Below are positions 24,785 through 32,643 of a stretch of DNA of 43,184 nt, one piece after another. Both the position numbers and the translations under genes were made by a program. Under the pieces are notes generated by a model. The model saw only the letters and a program-made list of their open reading frames with translations. It did no database searches and had not been told where the DNA came from. Source of the stretch: Chlamydiota bacterium (GTDB lineage Bacteria; Chlamydiota; Chlamydiia; Chlamydiales; Parachlamydiaceae); NCBI GenBank assembly GCA_013287145.1, contig JABDEI010000006.1, positions 1 through 43,184 on the forward strand, read 5' to 3'. Position 1 is the stretch's first letter. Every line of letters starts with the position of its first letter.

Positions 24785-25261
24785 ATGTCAAAATTTTTTC
24801 ACTGGCTTTTCAATCCTTATACTGAAGGATATTCGTCGATTGCATTGATTCGTCTTTTCGCTGGCTTGACATTTGTAGGAGAGGGAATTTTAAAATTTAT
24901 ATTTCCTAGCATGGGTGTTATGCGTTTTACGTTGCTCGGTTTCCCTTTACCAGAGCTGACAGCCTATTCCATTGGTTTGCTAGAAATTGTTGGGGGAATC
25001 TGTTTGTTGCTTGGCCTATTTAACAATCTCTTTGCTCTCTTGTTCGCGGGAGAAATGATAGTGGCATTTCTTACGACAAAAATCACCATGTATTTAGGCA
25101 CATCTCCCCTTCCTCTTCCACCTGTTCCTCCTCAAACTGGGTTTTGGGCAGTTGTGCATGAATCCCGCGACGACTATACTCTATTTTTCTCCATGATTTT
25201 CCTTATGATTGTAGGCCCTGGTAAATTAGCTCTCGATGCATTTTTCTTTAAAAAGCACTGA
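24785..25261 (+). CDS. DoxX family membrane protein (second type)
   Basis: The 158-residue protein has four helices of the DoxX type: LIRLFAGLTFVGEGILKFIF, ELTAYSIGLLEIVGGICLLL, LFALLFAGEMIVAFLTTKI, and LFFSMIFLMIVGPGKLALDA. The loop between helices three and four (SPLPLPPVPPQTGFW) is proline-rich. The start at 24785 has GGAG nine bases upstream; the ATG at 24770 overlaps that site. It is followed after nine bases by the NmrA-like pseudogene. DoxX genes are often found next to NmrA-like reductases, so a lost redox partnership is plausible. Confidence 0.88.
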   Translation: MSKFFHWLFNPYTEGYSSIALIRLFAGLTFVGEGILKFIFPSMGVMRFTLLGFPLPELTAYSIGLLEIVGGICLLLGLFNNLFALLFAGEMIVAFLTTKITMYLGTSPLPLPPVPPQTGFWAVVHESRDDYTLFFSMIFLMIVGPGKLALDAFFFKKH

Positions 25262-25270
25262 GAAGTAATT

Positions 25271-25540
25271 ATGGTCTCTTCAACTAGCAAACCTGCTGTT
25301 TTGATATTAGGTTCTACGAGCAAATTAGGACAAATCATCGCGGACAGCCCCCGAAGAAATGATGCAATTTCACTAACTGTGACAAGCAGAAAACCTGAAC
25401 AATTACCAAAACTAAAAGAAAAATATGGTCATGCTGTTTAATTAGAGCTTGATGATCCTAGAACCTTCGCTAATGCTCTCACAGGAATTGAGAGGCTATT
25501 TTTGCTCACTGGTTACACTGTTAATCAACCACCCGATGGC
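25271..25540 (+). pseudogene. NmrA-like NAD(P)-binding protein with internal stop and 3' truncation
   Basis: ATG at 25271 opens a Rossmann start: PAVLILGSTSKLGQIIADSP, then SLTVTSRKPEQLPKLKEKYG, interrupted by TAA at about 25439-25441. The same frame continues with LELDDPRTFANALTGIERLF and LLTGYTVNQP, a strong match to the NmrA/NAD(P)H-binding atypical SDR family. It is then cut off by the 3' end of the efflux lipoprotein gene (stop at 25545). About two thirds of the family length is missing. It follows the DoxX gene by nine bases and was probably once co-transcribed with it. Confidence 0.85.
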
Positions 25541-25544
25541 ATTA

Positions 25545-26990
25545 TTAATAAGCCCAGCCTCCGCCGGCGGCTGTGTAGATATTAACAAGGTCCTTGCGAA
25601 GCTTATAACTAGACTCGGCTGCGACAGACTCTGCATCAAGGGCATTTCGCTGGACAACTAGAACGTCCAAAAGATTTGTATACCCATTCGTGTATTGCTG
25701 ATTGGCTAGTTCTAAAGCTTTATGATTGTGATTGGCAGCATTCGTTAAAGAGACATTGCGTAGAGTTTCATGCAGATAGTTGGCCAGGGCAGTCTCCATA
25801 TTTTCCAATGCTTCGAGAACAGTTTCTTGATATTCCAAGTAGGAACGTTTCTGACGGGCGCCTGCCGACTCGATATCAGCCTCAATCCGTCCGAAATTTA
25901 TCAGCGGCTGTGTTAAAGTACCAGCCACATTCCAAGTGCGGATTAAAGGTTGCAGTACTGTTGTTGACTGGCTGGAATTTTGGATTCCTTGGAGCGCCTG
26001 GAATCCGAAGAAGGAAGCCAAACTAATTGTCGGAAACCATTCTTTTTTTGCTGCATCGAATGTAGAAATGCTGGCCGCAAAGTTTCTTTCAGCGGCTCGA
26101 ACATCAGGCCTTGTGCCAAGCACTGTAGCTGGAGCGGCGATGACAATTTGAGGATCGAGCAACTTTAATGGTTCTTCTATCGAAAAAAGGTCATCATTTT
26201 CTCCTGGTGTGCTTCCCAAAAGGACATCTAAGTGGTTGCGGGTTGTTTCCAGCGCGATCTGCAAGGTTGGAATTCTAGACTCTGTAGTGGCTACCTGAGC
26301 AGCGGCGCGTTGAACATCAAAGTCGCTGGCATAGGCCTCTTGAAATTGTGCTATGGTTAGTTCTAGGGTGCGTTTTTGCGTGGCTAGATTTTCATTGGAA
26401 ATCGCAAGCTGCTGCCGATAATTGCGAAAATCAAAATAGCTGCGTGCCACTTCAGCCAATAGACTGACCATCACACCTTGCCTTAAAATCTCTTCATTTT
26501 GCACCAGCGCTATTGTAGCGGCCAAGCGGGCCTGATTTTTTCCAAAAAGATCAAGCTCCCAATTGGCCTGAAAGCTGACATCTTCATAAGCGAGCGGTTT
26601 ATCTAAAGTAAAAAAGCCCTGGTTGCCCCGTTGGGCATCAGCATTTAAGTTGATCTGGGGCATCAAGATCGAAAAAGCTCCAAGACGTGCTGCACGGGCT
26701 TCTTCAATGCGGGTGGCGGCGATGCCTAGTGTTTTATTATTCATAAGTGCCCTTGCGATAAATGCATCAAGGGTCGAGTCTCCGAAATTGCACCACCATC
26801 TTTGTTCCACTTCTGCGCAATCGTCGACTACTAATGGCTTATCCCAGAGCGCAGGATTGCCAGGCAGCCCTTTAAAAGTATGCCAGGTTTCAGGTGTTTC
26901 TATTCCTGATTCTTGAAAGCTGGCCGGTTTGAAGCATGCCGTCAAAACCAACAGTGATGTGAAGATTAAAGAGACCTTAGTGGCACTCAT
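25545..26990 (-). CDS. RND efflux outer-membrane lipoprotein (NodT/OprM type)
   Basis: The 481-residue TolC-like protein begins with a lipoprotein signal ending in LLVLTAC (lipobox cysteine at residue 19). It shows the two outer-membrane-efflux repeats: TRIEEARAARLGAFSILMPQ, SFQANWELDLFGKNQARLAA, RQQLAISNENLATQKRTLEL, LGTRPDVRAAERNFAASIST and QQYTNGYTNLLDVLVVQRNA. It forms the exit duct of the tripartite pump encoded just upstream. Its ATG overlaps the end of the pump gene by 14 bases, with AGGTG in the coding end, so translation is coupled. The 3' end abuts the broken NmrA-like gene. Confidence 0.94.
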   Translation of the reverse strand: MSATKVSLIFTSLLVLTACFKPASFQESGIETPETWHTFKGLPGNPALWDKPLVVDDCAEVEQRWWCNFGDSTLDAFIARALMNNKTLGIAATRIEEARAARLGAFSILMPQINLNADAQRGNQGFFTLDKPLAYEDVSFQANWELDLFGKNQARLAATIALVQNEEILRQGVMVSLLAEVARSYFDFRNYRQQLAISNENLATQKRTLELTIAQFQEAYASDFDVQRAAAQVATTESRIPTLQIALETTRNHLDVLLGSTPGENDDLFSIEEPLKLLDPQIVIAAPATVLGTRPDVRAAERNFAASISTFDAAKKEWFPTISLASFFGFQALQGIQNSSQSTTVLQPLIRTWNVAGTLTQPLINFGRIEADIESAGARQKRSYLEYQETVLEALENMETALANYLHETLRNVSLTNAANHNHKALELANQQYTNGYTNLLDVLVVQRNALDAESVAAESSYKLRKDLVNIYTAAGGGWAY

Positions 26991-29900
26991 GATGATGCAC
27001 CTTTTCTGTTCCGGTCATTTTTTTCTCAACCTCACGCAAGGCAACATAAAATACAGGTGTCAAGAGGAGTCCAAAAAATGTGACTCCCATCATCCCTGAA
27101 AATACAGCGACACCCATTGCATAGCGCATCTCGGCTCCGGCACCACTTGAAAGGACCAATGGAATGACGCCCATAATAAAGGCAAATGAAGTCATTAAAA
27201 TAGGTCTCAAACGCAAGCGGGCCGCTTCGATTGCGGCATCGACAGTGCTTTTTTCATGAAATTCAAGCTCACGGGCAAATTCAACAATCAAAATCGCATT
27301 TTTGCACGCTAAACCCGCCAGCACGAAAAATGCAATCTGTGTGAAAATATTAATATCTCCCTTTGAAAGCCACACTCCAGTAATGCCAAACAATAAGCAT
27401 AGGGGGACGATCAAAATCACGACTAATGGAAGAAACAAGCTTTCATACTTTGCAGAAAGTACCAAATAAATGAGCAATACGCATAAAGGAAATACGTAGA
27501 CGGCGGTATTGCCAGATAAAACTTGCTGATAGGTAAGCTCTGTCCATTCAAAAGTCATTCCGGTTGGAAGCACCTTCATTAGGATCTTAGTAATTGCTTC
27601 TTGTGCTTGTCCTGTCGAATAACCAGGCGCCGGGCCGCCATTAATATCCGCTGACCGGAAGGCGTTATAACGCATGGCTGTCTCGGGGCCGACATCATCT
27701 CTAATCCGGAGGACTGAGCCAAGGGGGACCATTCGCCCTTCTTGATTGCGGATCTGAAGTCTGAGAATGTCATCCGGTTTGGAGCGAAATTCCTTGTCTG
27801 CTTGCACGATGACCTGATAGAGCCGTCCAAATTTGTTAAAGTCATTGACATAAAGGGATCCCAAATAAATCTGAAGCGTATCAAAAACTTGCTGGACATC
27901 GATGCCAAGCTGGTTTGCCTTCGTACGGTCAATGTCGACGAACAACTGCGGGGCATTATTTTTGTAGCTGGAAAATATTCCTGTTAGCATGGGGTTCTGG
28001 CGTGCCTGTTTCAACACTTCTTTGACACTATTGTCCAAAGCCACGTATCCGAGATCATTGCGGTCTTCGATTTCCAGCTTAAAGCCTCCCACCGTCCCTA
28101 ATCCTTGGACTGAAGGCGCGGGAAAAATGACGATCGAAGCGTCTTGGATTTTGGAATATTTTTCTTGCAGCTTTTGGGTGATGGCAGGTCCAGATAGATC
28201 ACTAGAAGTACGTTGATCGAAAGGATTGAGTGTGACAAAAACAATTCCGGAACTGGGGTTATTGATGAATCCATTAATGGACAAACCCGGGAAGGCGACA
28301 GCGCTTTCTACCCCCGGTTCTTTAAGGGCGATCTGAGACATTTCCCGAATCACCTTTTCGGTTCTATCCAGTGTCGCCCCTTCCGGAAGTTGCGCAAAAC
28401 TGACTAAATATTGTTTGTCTTGGGTAGGGATGAACCCAGGAGGCACAAGCTGGAATATCCAATAGGTAGCCAAAAGTAGTAAAACATAAACAAAAAAGGC
28501 TGCTTTTTTCCGGTAAATAACCTTAACAACTCCCTTGCCATATTGATCAGATCCACCTCGGAATAACTTGTTAAACCAATTAAAAAAGAAACCGAATATA
28601 CGTTCAATAAAACGGGATAAACCATCCTTGGGAGCCCCTTTCTCTTGTAGAATGAGGGCTGCTAATGCAGGGCTCAATGTTAAGGAATTAAATGCAGAGA
28701 TAATAGTGGAAAATGCAATCGTGAGGGCAAACTGACGATAAAACTGCCCAGTCAATCCACTGATAAAGGCAATGGGAACAAAAACTGCGCATAACACCAA
28801 TGTAATCGCAACGATTGGGCTTGTCACTTCACACATGGCCTTAATAGTGGCCGCTCTAGGTTTTAGCCCATTTTCTATATTACGTTCCACGTTTTCCACA
28901 ACAACAATAGCATCATCCACCACAATACCAATAGAAAGCACAAGTCCAAATAGGGAAAGGACATTTATCGAAAATCCAAAGAAGTACATGATCGCAAAGG
29001 TACCGATAATGGATACCGGTACGGACAGCAGAGGGATGATAGAGGCACGCCATGTTTGTAAAAAGACAATCACAACGATGACCACTAAAGCCAAAGCTTC
29101 CAATAACGTATGGATCACAGCCCTGATGGAATCCCTAACAAAGACTGTAGGGTCGTACACAATGGTGTAATCAATGCCTTCCGGAAAATTCTGCTTCAAT
29201 TCCTTCATCGTGCTGCGCACTTGGTCGGAAATGTTAATCGCATTTGATCCAGGAGTTTGAAAGATTGGTATTGCGACTGCTTCTTTATTGTTCAAAAGAG
29301 ATCTAAGAGCATATTCGGAAGCGTCCAACTCCACATGGGCTACATCTCTTAATTTGGTCACAATCCCATTTTCTTGCTTAATGACAATGTCGTCAAATTC
29401 TTCAGGGGTTTGCAGCCTCCCTATCGCATTGATCGGGCGTTGCAAGTCTACAGCGTTAGCATAAGGTGGACCGCCAATCACCCCTGCTGAGACCTGCACG
29501 TTTTGCCTTCTTATGGCATTGATAACTTCTTGCGCTGTAAGCAGACGTTCAGCCACTTTTTGAGGATATAACCAAATCCGCATGGCATAATCCCCCGATC
29601 CAAAAAGTCCCACATCCCCAACACCTTGGATTTTGTTCAACCGATCCTTGATATTTAAGCGGGCGTAATTGCGGAGATAGAGTGTGTCATAGCGGTTGTT
29701 TGGAGAGGTCAAGTGGACGACCATAGTCAAGTCAGGGGAGCTTTTTACAGTAGACACCCCTAATTGCCGAGTGACATCTGGCAAACGGGGCAGCGCTTGG
29801 TTAACGCGGTTTTGTACAAGCTGCGTAGCGAGATCGGGATCCGTCCCGAGTCTAAAGGTAATCGTCAAAGTCATCAATCCATCGCTGCTCGATTGGGAAA

Positions 29901-30174
29901 ACATATACAGCATATTTTCAACGCCATTGACCTGCTCTTCAATTGGAGTCGCGACAGTCTCTGCAATCGTTTTTGGGTTTGCTCCCGGGTACTGTGCTTT
30001 TACCACTACTGTGGCAGGAACGACTTCAGGATATTCCGATATCGGCAACACAAAAATTGCCAATAGTCCGGCTAGAAAAATGACAAATGAAATGACCCCT
30101 GCAAAAATGGGACGGTCAATAAAAAAGCGGGAAATATTTAACGAAGAGGATTCTTCTGCCAAACCATCCGTCAT
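26977..30174 (-). CDS. RND multidrug efflux pump, HAE1 (AcrB/MexB) type
   Basis: The 1065-residue inner-membrane proton/drug antiporter has twelve helices. It starts with SRFFIDRPIFAGVISFVIFL, has the porter-domain segment IWLYPQKVAERLLTAQEVIN, the helix-4 aspartate pair in SIGIVVDDAIVVVENVERN (near residue 405), PPGFIPTQDKQYLVSFAQLP opening the second half, and the helix-10 lysine in GLACKNAILIVEFARELEF (near residue 940). All proton-relay residues are therefore present, and the length is typical. The ATG overlaps the stop of the fusion-protein gene (ATGA). The C-terminus ends HHHECH, a small histidine-rich tail of unknown meaning. Substrates may include drugs or host-derived compounds; they cannot be read from sequence. 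Confidence 0.96.
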   Translation of the reverse strand: MTDGLAEESSSLNISRFFIDRPIFAGVISFVIFLAGLLAIFVLPISEYPEVVPATVVVKAQYPGANPKTIAETVATPIEEQVNGVENMLYMFSQSSSDGLMTLTITFRLGTDPDLATQLVQNRVNQALPRLPDVTRQLGVSTVKSSPDLTMVVHLTSPNNRYDTLYLRNYARLNIKDRLNKIQGVGDVGLFGSGDYAMRIWLYPQKVAERLLTAQEVINAIRRQNVQVSAGVIGGPPYANAVDLQRPINAIGRLQTPEEFDDIVIKQENGIVTKLRDVAHVELDASEYALRSLLNNKEAVAIPIFQTPGSNAINISDQVRSTMKELKQNFPEGIDYTIVYDPTVFVRDSIRAVIHTLLEALALVVIVVIVFLQTWRASIIPLLSVPVSIIGTFAIMYFFGFSINVLSLFGLVLSIGIVVDDAIVVVENVERNIENGLKPRAATIKAMCEVTSPIVAITLVLCAVFVPIAFISGLTGQFYRQFALTIAFSTIISAFNSLTLSPALAALILQEKGAPKDGLSRFIERIFGFFFNWFNKLFRGGSDQYGKGVVKVIYRKKAAFFVYVLLLLATYWIFQLVPPGFIPTQDKQYLVSFAQLPEGATLDRTEKVIREMSQIALKEPGVESAVAFPGLSINGFINNPSSGIVFVTLNPFDQRTSSDLSGPAITQKLQEKYSKIQDASIVIFPAPSVQGLGTVGGFKLEIEDRNDLGYVALDNSVKEVLKQARQNPMLTGIFSSYKNNAPQLFVDIDRTKANQLGIDVQQVFDTLQIYLGSLYVNDFNKFGRLYQVIVQADKEFRSKPDDILRLQIRNQEGRMVPLGSVLRIRDDVGPETAMRYNAFRSADINGGPAPGYSTGQAQEAITKILMKVLPTGMTFEWTELTYQQVLSGNTAVYVFPLCVLLIYLVLSAKYESLFLPLVVILIVPLCLLFGITGVWLSKGDINIFTQIAFFVLAGLACKNAILIVEFARELEFHEKSTVDAAIEAARLRLRPILMTSFAFIMGVIPLVLSSGAGAEMRYAMGVAVFSGMMGVTFFGLLLTPVFYVALREVEKKMTGTEKVHHHECH

Positions 30175-31301
30175 AACTCTTTCGTTTCCTCGGTTTTAAC
30201 GATTTGGCCAGCTTTGATATGCTGCAGTCCAGTTACAATAACCCGATCTCCTGGCTCCAGCCCTTTAAGGATTATGCGTTGAGTGCCATATTCTTTACCC
30301 CAACTCACCTCCCGATAAACAACTTTATCGTCTTTATCGACAAGGTAAACATACTTTTTATTTTGGTCTGTACTGATAGCCTGCTGCGGGACTAAAAGGA
30401 CTTCTTCGTCTTCGCTTTTGCCTAAAGCCACCGTGAGAAACATGCCGGGCACTAAAACTCCATTTTTGTTATCGAATTTTGCCCTGGCCCGAATTGTTCC
30501 TGTACTAACATCAAGTCGATTATCAAAGGTGTATATTGTTCCTTTATAAACGTCTTCCTTATTCCCATTGATAAAAAGTTTTACAGGAATTACCCGCTCT
30601 GAATAACGGTTGCGTGCCACATCTCTCACACTATCCAAATAGGTTTGTTCGTCCACTTCAAAATCCGCATAAATGGGATCATTCGCGACAACCCGTGTCA
30701 TTAAAGGAGCATTGACTCCTGGCTGCACCAAGTTTCCTACTGTCAATTCGACACGTCCTGCCCGGCCCGAAATTGGAGCCTGCACATAGGCATGTTCAAG
30801 GTCCACTTTGGCTTGTTTAAGATCTGCTTCAGCTGACTTAACCGAAGCAACCGCCACTTTATTCGCGTTAAATCTCTCATCGTAAATACGCTGAGCTACA
30901 GCTTGTGTTTTGATCATGTTAGCAGCCCGATCCATTTCAAGCTTGGCATATTCGGCATTTGCTTTTGCTGTGGCGACTCTAGCTTCTGCCCTAGAAACTG
31001 CCGCTTCATAGGGACGGGGATCAATGACAAAAAGGACATCGCCAGCTTTGACAAGTTCCCCATCCTCAAAGCGCACTTCAGTTATTCTTCCACTCACTTC
31101 GGGACGGATTTCTGCGATATCGACAGCTTGCAAGCGGCCGGAAAACTCTGACCAAATGCGCACTTTTTCCCGCTTAACTGTTTTGACGGTCACTGTGGGA
31201 CTTGTTTCTGGTGCTTCAATTGTTGGGCTCTGGTACAAATAATATGCAATGCCAGTAATAACAAGAGACAGGACAATGAAGGGCAAAATGAGACGTTTCA
31301 T
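30171..31301 (-). CDS. RND efflux periplasmic adaptor (membrane fusion protein, AcrA/MexA type)
   Basis: The 376-residue adaptor has an N-terminal membrane anchor (LILPFIVLSLVITGIAYYLY) without a lipobox and the lipoyl half-motifs SGRLQAVDIAEIRPEVSGR and AYVQAPISGRAGRVELTVG. A coiled-coil hairpin lies between them (AAVSRAEARVATAKANAEYA onwards) and beta-barrel segments follow (VPGMFLTVALGKS; LVPQQAISTDQNKKYVYLVD). It links the pump to the outer-membrane duct. It is the first gene of the efflux operon. The start at 31301 (MKRLIL) gives a normal N-terminus; ten more open codons precede it, and neither start has a good ribosome site. Confidence 0.94.
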   Translation of the reverse strand: MKRLILPFIVLSLVITGIAYYLYQSPTIEAPETSPTVTVKTVKREKVRIWSEFSGRLQAVDIAEIRPEVSGRITEVRFEDGELVKAGDVLFVIDPRPYEAAVSRAEARVATAKANAEYAKLEMDRAANMIKTQAVAQRIYDERFNANKVAVASVKSAEADLKQAKVDLEHAYVQAPISGRAGRVELTVGNLVQPGVNAPLMTRVVANDPIYADFEVDEQTYLDSVRDVARNRYSERVIPVKLFINGNKEDVYKGTIYTFDNRLDVSTGTIRARAKFDNKNGVLVPGMFLTVALGKSEDEEVLLVPQQAISTDQNKKYVYLVDKDDKVVYREVSWGKEYGTQRIILKGLEPGDRVIVTGLQHIKAGQIVKTEETKEL

Positions 31302-31575
31302 TATTGTATATTTGTGATGTATTTCACACATTCAAATCACACTTATCATTACGAGGGAGTTTTCAGCAAGATTTTAGATCTTATATTAACTTGTTGAAAT
31401 TTTACAAAATTGATACTAATAATCTACAAGGCTTTTTGAGATGTTTTGCACCCTCTTCCATCCAACTTTCATCACATTCTCATGAAAGGGGTCTCTTTCA
31501 CGGTCCCTGCCACCTACCGATAAACCACTTCTTAAAATTATTTGCCAATGACTTAATCATCGGTGGATGGATTAT
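31302..31575. other. Intergenic gap upstream of the efflux operon
   Basis: No gene seen. It must carry the efflux promoter on the minus strand, but I see no unambiguous -35/-10 pair and no divergent regulator gene. A GGCC-family hairpin lies at 31483-31500 (TGAAAGGGGTCTCTTTCA). Confidence 0.5.
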
Positions 31576-31809
31576 CTAATCTTCGAGTTCTGCTTGAATA
31601 ATGTTGGATAGTACACTGGCTGCGGTTATTTTTGCTCCCGCACCTGGTCCTTTGATAACAATGGGATTTTTAGAATAGACTCGAGAGTTTATCGAAGCAA
31701 TGTTATCGGTATCAGAGAGGTGATAAAACGGATGGTCACTATTCACAGCTTGTAAGGAAAGCAACGCTTGTCCATTTTCTAATGTTCCGATAAAGCGAAG
31801 AATCAGAAT
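31576..31809 (-). pseudogene. C-terminal fragment of homoserine dehydrogenase (ThrA-like)
   Basis: The minus-strand frame reads LRFIGTLENGQALLSLQAVN, HPFYHLSDTDNIASINSRVY, NPIVIKGPGAGAKITAASVL and SNIIQAELED, then TAG. This is the C-terminal catalytic segment of homoserine dehydrogenase as found in bifunctional aspartokinase-homoserine dehydrogenase, including the GTDN-like and GPGAGA motifs. Everything upstream is lost: the match stops at about 31809, exactly at a GTCAG-family repeat (31804-31827). An aspartate-pathway gene has therefore been deleted here or left as a rearrangement scar. No start codon exists in the matching part. Confidence 0.85.
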
Positions 31810-31827
31810 GTCAGGCCTGACCCAATC
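31804..31827. repeat. GTCAGGCCTGAC-family repeat at the ThrA fragment breakpoint
   Basis: CAGAATGTCAGGCCTGACCC is identical to the left 18 bases of the 14201-14224 palindrome, followed by CCAATC as in copy 1. The following bases ATGACCCAATCACATGACCT are a degenerate tandem run of the right end. Confidence 0.75.
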
Positions 31828-31852
31828 ATGACCCAATCACATGACCTAATCA

Positions 31853-32255
31853 CACGCATGCTATTACCCATAAGTCCATACAGGCGACACCACGGCCGCA
31901 AACAGCGGCTACAGATGTCCAAATGCTATTAACTTAAAAAAAACTTTATACAACTTTGCTAGCCTTCAGTCGCCCTTCGCATCCGCTCTGGGCTCTACCC
32001 TTTGCCGTTCTGTCCCACAGTTCCTTCGCTAATCGCTCAGTCACTGTGGGCTGTAATCGGTCGCCTTAGACGGGCTCTAGGGCATAATTAACGTCTTTTT
32101 GCCCTAAGTCCGGAGCGAATGCGCAGGACGACGCGAACCTAGCCCATAGTTGACTGAGCGATTAGCGAAGGAACTGTCGGTATGTGAGATAGAGAATTAG
32201 AGCCCAGAACGAAGTGGCGGGCGACTGATCAAAGATATGGGTAATAGGATGCGTG
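31853..32255. repeat. 403-bp nested inverted-repeat element
   Basis: Three levels of inverted repeats nest around one centre. The outer arms 31853-31872 and 32236-32255 match 19 of 20. The middle arms are 31967-31975/32219-32227 and 31987-31997/32198-32208, with imperfect sequence between. The inner arms 32018-32043 and 32151-32176 match perfectly over 26 bp. Inside are a local CCCACAG/CTGTGGG stem (32014-32020/32044-32050) and a GGGCA/TGCCC pair. No reading frame is supported. It could be a large MITE, the ends of a decayed transposon, or a structured RNA. Confidence 0.75.
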
Positions 32256-32643
32256 CCCGTGCTCGATTCTTTCTTAACCTGATGCGTATGGAACAGTATG
32301 GATTGTTGAAGAATTGCTGAACTATAAGCTCATAAAGCAGGTGCAAGCTAGGATTAGCTTTGATTCCATGAAAGCTAAGGGTAGTCGATTTCCTTGAGGA
32401 GATGTAGAAAAAACTCCTTAACAAATGGGAGTTAATCGTGGGTTAAAAATGAATAAATCTTTGAATCTTGGGTCATCTTGGGGTAAGACCTGACAACAAT
32501 CACCGGTGTAACCACAAACTCCTGTGCGAGGAGAATTGACAATGGGGAGCAAAAAGGACTCCTTTTCATCATAGCCATCCGAACAGCCTCTACATAAAAG
32601 GCTTTCATATAATACCTTCCCATATTTTATCTCACAAACAGAT
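32256..32643. other. Gap between the inverted-repeat element and the primase-helicase gene
   Basis: No supported gene. Open frames on both strands here (for example 32432-32623 minus) lack ribosome sites and recognisable motifs. A plus-strand run RARARFFLNLMRMEQYGLLK at about 32250-32310 is unrecognised. Confidence 0.4.

Noticed and set aside
28772-29170. 132-residue plus-strand frame inside the efflux pump gene, and similar long frames there
   Set aside because: Antisense shadows of a clearly recognisable RND pump.
31853-32255. Ribosomal RNA or tRNA cluster fragment
   Set aside because: The GC-rich stems looked RNA-like at first, but no conserved rRNA segment or tRNA arm could be matched.
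32432-32623. 63-residue minus-strand reading frame downstream of the primase-helicase gene
   Set aside because: No ribosome site, mixed composition, no motif; likely chance.
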